A stretch of DNA of 64,000 nt. Source: Proteus terrae. GTDB lineage: Bacteria > Pseudomonadota > Gammaproteobacteria > Enterobacterales > Enterobacteriaceae. Shown here in pieces: positions 35,975-43,736 of the stretch (its first letter is position 1; each line of letters starts with the position of its first letter). A model generated the notes under the pieces. That model was not told where the DNA came from, did not search any database, and saw only the letters and a list, made by a program, of their open reading frames with translations. The translations under genes were made by a program, and so were the position numbers. The stretch covers positions 1-64,000 of the forward strand of contig NZ_PENS01000014.1 of assembly GCF_003144325.1 (NCBI RefSeq). Direction: 5' to 3'.

Positions 35975-36271
35975 ATGAAAAACGAGTACACATTTGATAA
36001 CGTTCAATTGATAAAAGCATCCAATGAGATCCGCGTACTGGCTCTAAACTCTACCACAAAAATAGAATATCTCTTATCAGTTAATGATATTTTAGAGTTG
36101 TCAGAAAATAGCACTAGCTGCATTTTTACAATTAATAGTAGGGGCGCATATCTGCAATACAAAGGAGATCAACCAAAAGTAATGTATGAAAAAACATCAA
36201 AACTACTATTAGAAATGAACTGGAGAAACAACAGCATTTATAGCCCTGAAAGTATTTATAACAGGGTATGA
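35975..36271 (+). CDS. Small island protein of unknown function
   Basis: 98 residues, beta-rich (SRGAYLQYKGDQPKVMYEK). AGGGATG region ahead of the ATG serves as ribosome site. Lies alone between integrase and the repeat-rich block. No family recognised. Confidence 0.5.
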   Translation: MKNEYTFDNVQLIKASNEIRVLALNSTTKIEYLLSVNDILELSENSTSCIFTINSRGAYLQYKGDQPKVMYEKTSKLLLEMNWRNNSIYSPESIYNRV

Positions 36272-36294
36272 AGCCATTATTATTTATCCCTCTA

Positions 36295-36528
36295 GTAACG
36301 TTACAACATAAAATGCCGTAACAACAGATCCCCATGATATCAACGTGTATCGCTGTTACGCCTGTTACGTTATAGAAATACCTATCTGAACGAAAATTAG
36401 AACTGTTTCAAAGATAGTTTAAGTATCATTTCTATTATTACGTAGTTAGTTGCGTTACACGCGTAACAACGATACAAGCTAACATTGAAGTACTTTTTGT
36501 TACATCTCGCTGGTGGTGTAACGTAACA
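36295..36528. repeat. Cluster of GTAAC/GTTAC repeats beside the island primase
   Basis: At least eight short copies of CGTAACA/TGTTACG or close variants lie within 235 bases: 36295-36304 (palindrome GTAACGTTAC), 36317-36323, 36354-36360, 36363-36369, about 36453-36459, 36462-36468, 36499-36504 and 36517-36528. The block is AT-rich between them and has no gene. Such iterons near a primase-helicase gene are what a replication origin would look like. Confidence 0.55.
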
Positions 36529-36551
36529 AGGAGAGGTAACCCTCTCCTTGT
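36526..36551. terminator. 11-bp hairpin at the end of the primase gene
   Basis: ACAAGGAGAGG pairs with CCTCTCCTTGT around a TAAC loop, about a dozen bases past the primase stop. There is no long T-run on the minus strand, so it may end or merely protect the transcript. Confidence 0.5.
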
Positions 36552-36563
36552 TAACTTTCATGA

Positions 36564-39227
36564 CTAAACTGTATAGTTTTCCAGTACCTCACTCTCTTCA
36601 TCGCTTTGCCCTAAGCGTGTCCCTGATACAACATAGGATTGTTGTTCTGCCTGCTCAACATCAAGTATTCGTCCCGATATGGGATACACACGTCGAACAC
36701 CACTACTTATCAACCGTTTACTTACCGATGAAGCTTTGGGTAAAAAGCCAAGTTTAACTAATATGTTGGCGACATTTTTATGGTCTAATCCTTCACAAAT
36801 ATCGTTTCGAAATGATTCAGGGTAGACCCAATAATCGTTACCGTCTTTGCAGCCCCAAACAGGTCCATTCGTATTTTGTCCGAATCTAGAGTCTCCCCAT
36901 TTGAGTAATCGGCCTCTAACAACTTCAAGTGCTTGATTAGATTCGTGTGAGCCTTCCCCTCTTTCTAAGAGCCATGCATCAAAACAGGTTTTCACACCAC
37001 GAAAAGCCTCACCTTTTTCCCAGCCAGTAATGTTTGCTGCCAACTCTCCCGCAGCCGCAACGAGGGCAAACCGATTTGCAGCACGTTTTATCTGTCCATC
37101 CACATTATCGGGCACATATTGTAAAAACTCTGTCATCAGCTCCCTCAGCTTTATTGAGTACTCAGTCTTATTGCCTGCTAACTCCGTCAAAAATGCTCGA
37201 GCCGCAACACCATAGTATTGCTTGCTATTGCTATTTAACATTTCAGCAAAACTTGCTGCATCAGAAAAACTATGAAGATCTTCAAAGATGCCTAAACCTT
37301 TTCCAGCATCTGCAGGAATGTCGATAAAACGAACTTCTTGTCCCGCCTTGACCATTTTTCCTGCTTGGCTCATTAAATTAGATAAGGAAACTTCACCTGC
37401 TGAAACAAAAATGAGCCTCCATGTTTTCAACGATGCCGCCCCACCGGAACGGTTTGCCCGTTGCTTGCTTGCCCCATTAGCCACCATATACACTGTCTGA
37501 GCTGCTTCACTGGGATTTTCATCTGCCATCTGACCTAATTCATCAATGACAAGCGTTGCATCATTATGAGCATAGGCGACACTCTCAAGCCCATTGGACG
37601 TCGCACGCCATGTCACCAATTTATCCGCTGGCCCCCATACTGATTTACACAGACGTAATGCCGTTGTTTTTCCTCGGCTACTTTCACTTCGAATATGAAA
37701 GCCACCCGATTCTAATGCATGGTCTAAATCCAATAATGGTCCCGCAAAAGCAGCAGCTACCATCAAAATTAATCGGCTGTTACCTTGGCAATAAGCTGCT
37801 ACATTACGCTGCCATTCTTCTAGCGTCCCCAATTGTTCATAGCCTGCCGGAGCGCCATACATAGACTGATAAACAACGCGTTCAGAGCTCGCCCCAATAG
37901 CTTCATTCGGTAAAACAAATACTTCACCATACCAGCCCGTTTGAGATACATTGCGGGCACGTTCTACTGGTTGAACAGTTGAAATAAAACTTAGTAACGC
38001 TTTGTATTCACTCGGGTTGAAATGCAAGCCTCTAGACGCTAAAGGCTCCAGTATTATTGATGGGTCTTTAACAAGAGCAGCCCGTGGCAAAGCAAACATA
38101 TGCTCATGACTGTCTAAATCGGCAAACTTGAAAACGATCCCCCACTCTTCGTTCGATTTATCACGTGACAACGCTTGCGGATACAATGCAGAACAAATTT
38201 GTGCGTCATACGTTCCTTTATCCGTAGTTCGTTTTTGATACAACCACCCATTATTGAAAAAATAATCAGCTGGTATCCCCATTCGAGCCAGAGAAATAAC
38301 AGGGTACAACTGACGTTTAAGCTCATCAATCCCTTCTAAAACAGCTAAATCATTGGCATCTGTCGGTTGTGTTGATTCATCTTGAAACTGAGGTATAAAA
38401 CACGAACAATCATGTGACTTTGCCGCTTTTTCCGCAGCTTCAACCCCAGCATTTCGCTCTTTATACTTATCATTATCAGCAATAATCACAATCGGTACAT
38501 TTGTTTTACTTCGCACAGCTTTGACTACTTCAGGCAAATTACCGCAATCAATCGCCATAATGCAGGTATACCCTGTCGCCTCATAACAGGATGCCGCTGT
38601 CGCAAACCCTTCGGTTATCAATATGGTGCTGCTATCACCTTCAATCACATAGCAAGCCCCTTTTTTGCCACAATCTTTATAAAAGCGTTTAGTACCATCA
38701 GGCCAAATACGTTGAGCCGTAATGAAACTACCTTGATACTCACTCAATGGAATAACCAATTGATTACCATTGACTAATATACCGTGCGCCTCCACTTTTT
38801 TTCGCAACAAATAAGGATGATTATTTGAAGCTAAAGGGAACCTTTGAATATGTTCGCTTAATTCTGCTCTGTTTTCTTCAAATTGAGTTTGTCGAGCCGT
38901 TTCCTTGGCTTCTTTCAACTGGGTATATTCACCAATTTTTATATTTTGCTGTTCTACTGATACTGAACTTAGCCCATCACTACGCCAGATAATTTCACTT
39001 AATTCCTTATGATAGCTTTTTGCCATTAACCAATGAATCTTACCGTCTTCATCGGCTAATGTTTTTATATACCCACTAGTTTCTCCTTCTTTGTCATGTG
39101 TATCTTTAAAACGAGGATAGTCGACCTTAATATCTTTTATTTCTGCATCTTCAGCAGCAAGTTGACGTTCTTTAGCTAACTGTAATAACGAATCAAATGC
39201 ATATTGATTGTGTTCATCAATAGTCAT
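36564..39227 (-). CDS. Island primase-helicase, Toprim plus DUF927
   Basis: 887 residues from ATG 39227 with GGAG seven bases upstream. Toprim region ILITEGFATAASCYEATGY and IVIIADNDKYKER near residues 205-265, DUF927 helicase part with Walker A-like ESSRGKTTALRLCKS and ATLVIDELGQM. Likely lets the island replicate after excision. No virion genes are near. Confidence 0.9.
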   Translation of the reverse strand: MTIDEHNQYAFDSLLQLAKERQLAAEDAEIKDIKVDYPRFKDTHDKEGETSGYIKTLADEDGKIHWLMAKSYHKELSEIIWRSDGLSSVSVEQQNIKIGEYTQLKEAKETARQTQFEENRAELSEHIQRFPLASNNHPYLLRKKVEAHGILVNGNQLVIPLSEYQGSFITAQRIWPDGTKRFYKDCGKKGACYVIEGDSSTILITEGFATAASCYEATGYTCIMAIDCGNLPEVVKAVRSKTNVPIVIIADNDKYKERNAGVEAAEKAAKSHDCSCFIPQFQDESTQPTDANDLAVLEGIDELKRQLYPVISLARMGIPADYFFNNGWLYQKRTTDKGTYDAQICSALYPQALSRDKSNEEWGIVFKFADLDSHEHMFALPRAALVKDPSIILEPLASRGLHFNPSEYKALLSFISTVQPVERARNVSQTGWYGEVFVLPNEAIGASSERVVYQSMYGAPAGYEQLGTLEEWQRNVAAYCQGNSRLILMVAAAFAGPLLDLDHALESGGFHIRSESSRGKTTALRLCKSVWGPADKLVTWRATSNGLESVAYAHNDATLVIDELGQMADENPSEAAQTVYMVANGASKQRANRSGGAASLKTWRLIFVSAGEVSLSNLMSQAGKMVKAGQEVRFIDIPADAGKGLGIFEDLHSFSDAASFAEMLNSNSKQYYGVAARAFLTELAGNKTEYSIKLRELMTEFLQYVPDNVDGQIKRAANRFALVAAAGELAANITGWEKGEAFRGVKTCFDAWLLERGEGSHESNQALEVVRGRLLKWGDSRFGQNTNGPVWGCKDGNDYWVYPESFRNDICEGLDHKNVANILVKLGFLPKASSVSKRLISSGVRRVYPISGRILDVEQAEQQSYVVSGTRLGQSDEESEVLENYTV

Positions 39228-39297
39228 ATTTAACTCCAATGAGTATTTAAGATAAAAATTTGATGAGCCTCACCCGGTTGAGTGAGGCACTAGTTGA

Positions 39298-39549
39298 TTA
39301 ATTTTGTTTTATAGAAAACTCTTCAATGTTTCCACATTCATCAAACGTTAGCTTAAAGAAGTAATTATTATCACCATTAATGTATCTGTAGCAGTCAAGA
39401 TCTTCATCGTAAACAACAGGAAGATCCTGCACTGGCAGAATATCTTCAACCAACTGACGCATATAGTTCAGCTTATCATCTTGAGTCATAAGGCCACGAA
39501 ATACAGCGATTCTTGTATAGAGATTTAAATTTCTTAATTGATAATTCAT
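39298..39549 (-). CDS. Small island protein of unknown function
   Basis: 83 residues, upstream of the primase in the same operon direction. Acidic, with TRIAVFRGLMTQDDKLNYMRQL and FKLTFDECGNIEEFSI. No family recognised. Confidence 0.5.
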   Translation of the reverse strand: MNYQLRNLNLYTRIAVFRGLMTQDDKLNYMRQLVEDILPVQDLPVVYDEDLDCYRYINGDNNYFFKLTFDECGNIEEFSIKQN

Positions 39550-39665
39550 AATATTTCCTATTAATTAGATGGTTTGTCTGCTTTGTTCGCGAGAACCAAT
39601 CTATAATAGAAAATTTTCATAGGGGCGAATAACATAGTACTTACGCAACACCCCCCTATTTGATT

Positions 39666-40601
39666 TTATTTTTTATTTATGCTAAGGGTTTTCATTGAGA
39701 GCCAAGTCTTAAATGATTTATCTCGCGGTAATTCATCTTTTTTTAAATTTAAATATTCCTCAATTAAGTCCAACTCTTTGAGGCGATTCCTAGCATCCTT
39801 ATTACCTAATGGAGGGCTATCATATACTGGTTTTATTCTCTCTTCTAAATAAAGCCTATATTGTTCAACTAGTTTCTTATCAAAATTATTACCAATAGGC
39901 ATAACATCAAAATTACGAAATTTTAATGCATACCGAACACCCGATGTTGTTATGATTTTTTTTATTCTATTTTCTTTTAGTGAAACCAATGATTTAGAAC
40001 TGGCGCTATCATCAAGGTAACAATCTGATTTATATATAAAGTTTAGCTCATCAGATATTTCTTGAAAAAATCTTGAGCCTTTTTTATTTTTCGAATTTAT
40101 AATTTTATCCCACGTTATACCTAAAGTGTACAAAATAGATACTCTCATAGAGATATAGCTTCGTATATAATAATAATGTTTGGCATATTCTTCATCCACA
40201 TTCTCTTTATTTACTTTAAATTTGAATGTTTTTTTTAATTCATAACCATCTTTCATAATTGAATGAATAATAATACAAAGATAGTCAATTATTACTTTCG
40301 GTAATTTTATTTCATTTTTTATCATATATGAAATATGGCATAACAATTCTATTACCGATTCTTTCGGCGCTTCAATAACTGAATCACACACCACTTCCGA
40401 ATCTTCTGGTGTTTCAATCCGTGGAACCCAGTTTATTGTTGGCATTTCAGGTAATTCATTCTCGTTATTATTTTTCATTAAATGATGAAATCGGTCCTCT
40501 GGATCAATCCAAAGTTGATTTTTGTTAATTGATACCAATAAATCGAATAAAAATTCATATTGATCAACCGCTTTCATGCTAAGCGAATTATTTTTTATCA
40601 T
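39666..40601 (-). CDS. Island protein of unknown function
   Basis: 311 residues, very AT-rich DNA, helical, no visible catalytic motif. It is divergent from the JAB gene, with about 130 bases of shared upstream DNA. It could be a regulator or replication accessory; nothing more can be said. Confidence 0.55.
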   Translation of the reverse strand: MIKNNSLSMKAVDQYEFLFDLLVSINKNQLWIDPEDRFHHLMKNNNENELPEMPTINWVPRIETPEDSEVVCDSVIEAPKESVIELLCHISYMIKNEIKLPKVIIDYLCIIIHSIMKDGYELKKTFKFKVNKENVDEEYAKHYYYIRSYISMRVSILYTLGITWDKIINSKNKKGSRFFQEISDELNFIYKSDCYLDDSASSKSLVSLKENRIKKIITTSGVRYALKFRNFDVMPIGNNFDKKLVEQYRLYLEERIKPVYDSPPLGNKDARNRLKELDLIEEYLNLKKDELPRDKSFKTWLSMKTLSINKK

Positions 40602-40731
40602 TTAACAGTCCTTTTAGAATTAAGTTACTGGTAATTACATTCTGTTTTTTGTTCTTATAAGTTGTTCGCATTCAATTATTACCCTCCAAATGGGTATAAG
40701 GTAATTAAGTTCAACAAAATAGGTTCTATCC

Positions 40732-41163
40732 ATGCAAGCAAAAATTAACGAGGTTCGAGAATACTTATCCAACCGTCTTTACCTGACTGACCAACTCACC
40801 TCCCCCCAAGACACCTATGACTTCCTCGCTGTTCAACTCGGTGATAAAGAGCAAGAAGTGTTTTCAGTAATCTATCTGAACGCCCAAAATCAAGTCATAC
40901 AGTACGTTGAGATGTTTAACGGCACCATTAATCACACAAACGTCTATCCCCGTGAAATTGCGAAGTTAGCCTTAAAACTCAACGCCGCCAATATTATCTG
41001 TGCCCATAACCACCCTTCTGGTACGGTAACTCCATCAAAAAGCGATATTAAAGTTACCGATAAGCTGAAAACAGTCATGCAGTTGTTCGATATAACGCTG
41101 CTTGATCACATTATTGTGGCTGGTGGAGAAACAATGTCATTTGCAGAAAAAGGTCTGCTATGA
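40732..41163 (+). CDS. RadC-like JAB domain protein
   Basis: 143 residues, the size of CP4-island proteins YeeS/YkfG/YfjY. JAMM-like motif HNHPSGTVTPSKSDIKVTDKL near residues 99-119 and a preceding E in VEMFNGTINHTNVYPREI. Function of these proteins is uncertain; recombination or island mobility is suggested. ATGA overlap with the following small frame. Confidence 0.9.
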   Translation: MQAKINEVREYLSNRLYLTDQLTSPQDTYDFLAVQLGDKEQEVFSVIYLNAQNQVIQYVEMFNGTINHTNVYPREIAKLALKLNAANIICAHNHPSGTVTPSKSDIKVTDKLKTVMQLFDITLLDHIIVAGGETMSFAEKGLL

Positions 41164-41249
41164 AAGCAATCCTCCTCACTGCATTAATAAAAGGGCTTAT
41201 CACATTTGCCTTTCATCTACTAAAAGTTGTATCGGCGGCATACAACTAA
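41160..41249 (+). CDS. 29-residue hydrophobic peptide coupled to the JAB gene
   Basis: ATG at 41160 overlaps the JAB stop as ATGA; the frame ends with TAA at 41247-41249. The peptide is basic then hydrophobic (KAILLTALIKGLITFAFHLL), so one membrane helix is likely. It may be translated by reinitiation. Chance occurrence cannot be excluded. Confidence 0.35.
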   Translation: MKAILLTALIKGLITFAFHLLKVVSAAYN

Positions 41250-41300
41250 ACCTAACTTAAATTTCATTATCACCCCTACCAATAAGCATGCTTCGATATC

Positions 41301-41368
41301 ATACCACCAGCTCAATAGCTCAATAAGTTATCCCACCATAGCAAAAGTGGCTATTTGAGCTTTGGTAT
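41301..41368. repeat. Inverted repeat upstream of serine recombinase
   Basis: Arms ATACCACCAGCTCAATAGC (41301-41319) and GCTATTTGAGCTTTGGTAT (41350-41368) match in inverted orientation apart from three positions, centred near 41335. They lie 47 bases ahead of the recombinase start. Likely a crossover or resolution site, or an operator for the recombinase. Confidence 0.6.
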
Positions 41369-41415
41369 AGAAATCCATCATACCATGCCCTATTGCTAGG
41401 GGTAAGGAGGCCATT

Positions 41416-41973
41416 GTGGCAATGATTGGTTACGCACGAGTATCAACACGAGGACAGAGCTTAGAGACTCAACTTAACTCGCTGCAAGATTGTGACAAAA
41501 TATTTAAAGAAGTCATCAGTGGAGCAAAAAACAACCGCCCAGAGTTAGAAGCCCTACTTGATTATGTTCGAGAAGGCGATACCGTCAAAGTCACGAAACT
41601 TGATCGCCTCGCCCGTAATACAAAACACCTCCTCGAAATATCCGATTACCTTGAATCTAAGCAGGTCAGACTGCTCATCATGAATATCGGTATTGATACC
41701 GCAACCCCAACAGGCAAATTAATGATAAGCATCATCGCTGCCATTGCGACATTCGAAAGAGAAATCATGTTAGAAAGGCAAGCAGAAGGTATTGCACTTG
41801 CTCGATTAAAAGGTCGTTATACAGGGCGAAAAGCCACTGCCAGAGCGAAAACAGCAGAAGTTTTGGATTTACTCGCTCAAGGGGCAACCAAACCGACAAT
41901 ATCAAAGCAGCTAAATATTAGTATCACTAGCATTTATCGCATTGTTAACAATCATAAAAGACTTTCATTATAA
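41416..41973 (+). CDS. Serine recombinase, resolvase/invertase family
   Basis: 185 residues, start GTG 41416 with AAGGAGG five bases upstream. Catalytic Ser10 in GYARVSTRGQSLETQ, DRLARNTKHLLEI and the E-helix MISIIAAIATFEREIMLER, then a C-terminal Hin-type helix-turn-helix (KPTISKQLNISITSIYRIV). Could invert or resolve DNA in the island. Confidence 0.93.
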   Translation: MAMIGYARVSTRGQSLETQLNSLQDCDKIFKEVISGAKNNRPELEALLDYVREGDTVKVTKLDRLARNTKHLLEISDYLESKQVRLLIMNIGIDTATPTGKLMISIIAAIATFEREIMLERQAEGIALARLKGRYTGRKATARAKTAEVLDLLAQGATKPTISKQLNISITSIYRIVNNHKRLSL

Positions 41974-41983
41974 GGAAATTATC

Positions 41984-42379
41984 ATGGCGTTTTATACAAT
42001 GACAAACTTTGCAGACCGTATCTCTTTCATGAAAGATGGTCAGTATGTCGGTTCAGCAATGCCAAACGTATTCGGTGGTTATAACCTCTCTGGAGCAACT
42101 GGAGAGTCTCTAGGCCACACTAGCACCTTAGGTGACACTGGAATGTTTCACGGTGATATGGGGCAGCTAGAGGGCTTTGCGAGACCTAACATCTTTGGTG
42201 GCGTTGACTACTTGAGTTCGACGGGTTCATTTCAAGCCATGTCTATACCCGATTTTCAAGGGATGACATTGCATGATGTTGTCGATGGTTCATCTGAACA
42301 TATCGCAATGATTGGTGATAACCTCACTGACGAACACGTTGATGGATTATCCAGTTTCTTTCATAAATTTCTAGGGTAG
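41984..42379 (+). CDS. Island protein with repeated PNxFGG motif
   Basis: 131 residues from ATG 41984, AAGGAAA upstream. Contains two similar blocks, PNVFGGYNLSGATGE and PNIFGGVDYLSSTGS, and other Gly-rich turns, suggesting a repeat beta fold. Follows the recombinase closely. No family recognised. Confidence 0.6.
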   Translation: MAFYTMTNFADRISFMKDGQYVGSAMPNVFGGYNLSGATGESLGHTSTLGDTGMFHGDMGQLEGFARPNIFGGVDYLSSTGSFQAMSIPDFQGMTLHDVVDGSSEHIAMIGDNLTDEHVDGLSSFFHKFLG

Positions 42380-42384
42380 TTAAC

Positions 42385-43137
42385 ATGGACGATATTCAAC
42401 GCATTGAAGCCACCGCATTAACCATCATGATAATGCAAGCTACCGAATTCATTGAAAAAGAAGAGGATACCGCTTGTCTTGTGGATATCCCCTACACACT
42501 GTGCAAATCACTTTGCGAAGCGAACAATTCGGAGCTTTATACTCACTTAAAGCTAACTGATGAGCAAAGAGCGAAAAGCATCAATGCAGTTACAGCTATG
42601 CTAACGGATAACGATAATTGGCTAAGTCAAGCTGCTCATCTCTATAATCTATTTTCAAACCCACTGGGTAAAACTATACGAGATACCATCACTAAACAAT
42701 ATGATGAGAATCCACTGGTTAGAAAGATCACTCGTTTATATCGTGGATTCGGTCTTGATTTAGTGCTTGGTGTCTGTGATGAACTCATTAACCAAGGTGT
42801 ACCACCTAACAAGTTATTAGCCGACTTTTCCGATTATCAGCTTGCCAATCTTCCCTGTGAAAACTTTGATGAAGTCGTACAAGTTAACGTCGATATTGGT
42901 GTTGTATCAGGTCAAATTGACAGCAAGGAAGCGAAGTATGGCGAATTGGCGGGTAACGTAGGTGGATTTGTTGCAGGAGCCAAGGCAGGTGCGATCATCG
43001 GTTCATTCTTTCTCCCCGGTGTTGGCACAATCGTCGGGGGTGGAATTGGAGCTGCTGCAGGTAAGGTATTTGGTAAACGCATGGGTAATCTTGCTGGTCA
43101 AGGCTTTACTGAGACAAAAGGATCGAAATCTAAATAA
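42385..43137 (+). CDS. Island protein with glycine-zipper C-terminus
   Basis: 250 residues. Helical N-terminal two thirds, then a glycine-rich hydrophobic stretch from about residue 190 (GGFVAGAKAGAIIGSFFLPG, then VGGGIGAAAG) as in membrane-inserting glycine zippers. It is 5 bases after the previous gene, so likely co-transcribed. It could interact with or disrupt a membrane. No family recognised. Confidence 0.6.
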   Translation: MDDIQRIEATALTIMIMQATEFIEKEEDTACLVDIPYTLCKSLCEANNSELYTHLKLTDEQRAKSINAVTAMLTDNDNWLSQAAHLYNLFSNPLGKTIRDTITKQYDENPLVRKITRLYRGFGLDLVLGVCDELINQGVPPNKLLADFSDYQLANLPCENFDEVVQVNVDIGVVSGQIDSKEAKYGELAGNVGGFVAGAKAGAIIGSFFLPGVGTIVGGGIGAAAGKVFGKRMGNLAGQGFTETKGSKSK

Positions 43138-43236
43138 CAACCTTCAAATATATGGCGGTTAGCAAAATAATCATAGGCACACGAACCGCCCCTATTCACA
43201 ATCAAAATCAATAAACTCTTTAATGAAGAGGTCAAT

Positions 43237-43617
43237 ATGTACGCATCATTATATCTGTCATTTATGCTAGGCTCCGTTGCGATGGGAACAAACCCTGTAG
43301 GCACATACAATGACATGGAAACATGCAAACAAGCACAAAGCCAACTAACCGTTGCAGGCACGAAAGGCATGTCTATAAAATCCACATGCAGAGAAACACC
43401 GATGTACTACCCTTCAGGACCTTACCTCAACGGTGTCCTTGCTGGTGGAAAAGGCACCCAAGCAGGTAAAACCCCCCCTTATTCAGAACTTCACATCTTT
43501 GAAGACGATGAATATGAAACATGTGTAGGTGCTATAAAAGAAATGGCTAAAAATATGGAAAATGAACCTGCGATGCATGCTGTGTTTTTCTGCGTGCCAA
43601 TCCAAAAAAAAGTGTGA
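43237..43617 (+). CDS. Small Cys-containing island protein
   Basis: 126 residues. The N-terminus (SLYLSFMLGSVAMG) is weakly hydrophobic like a signal or anchor, and the rest has four or more cysteines (METCKQAQ, KSTCRETP, YETCVGA, FFCVPI), which suggests an exported disulfide protein. No family recognised. Confidence 0.55.
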   Translation: MYASLYLSFMLGSVAMGTNPVGTYNDMETCKQAQSQLTVAGTKGMSIKSTCRETPMYYPSGPYLNGVLAGGKGTQAGKTPPYSELHIFEDDEYETCVGAIKEMAKNMENEPAMHAVFFCVPIQKKV

Positions 43618-43736
43618 TTAATTTCCAATTAAAACAGCAAGTCCAAAACATAATGGACTTGCTATAACACTAGAAGCTTAAGCTTGTACTACCAGACACA
43701 CTGTTTTGGACTGATTTGTAAGGCGATAAACTATGA

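Noticed and set aside
36564-39227. P4 alpha-type replication protein
   Set aside because: The domain order is Toprim then DUF927, not the P4 alpha order of AEP-like primase, helicase and origin-binding domain.
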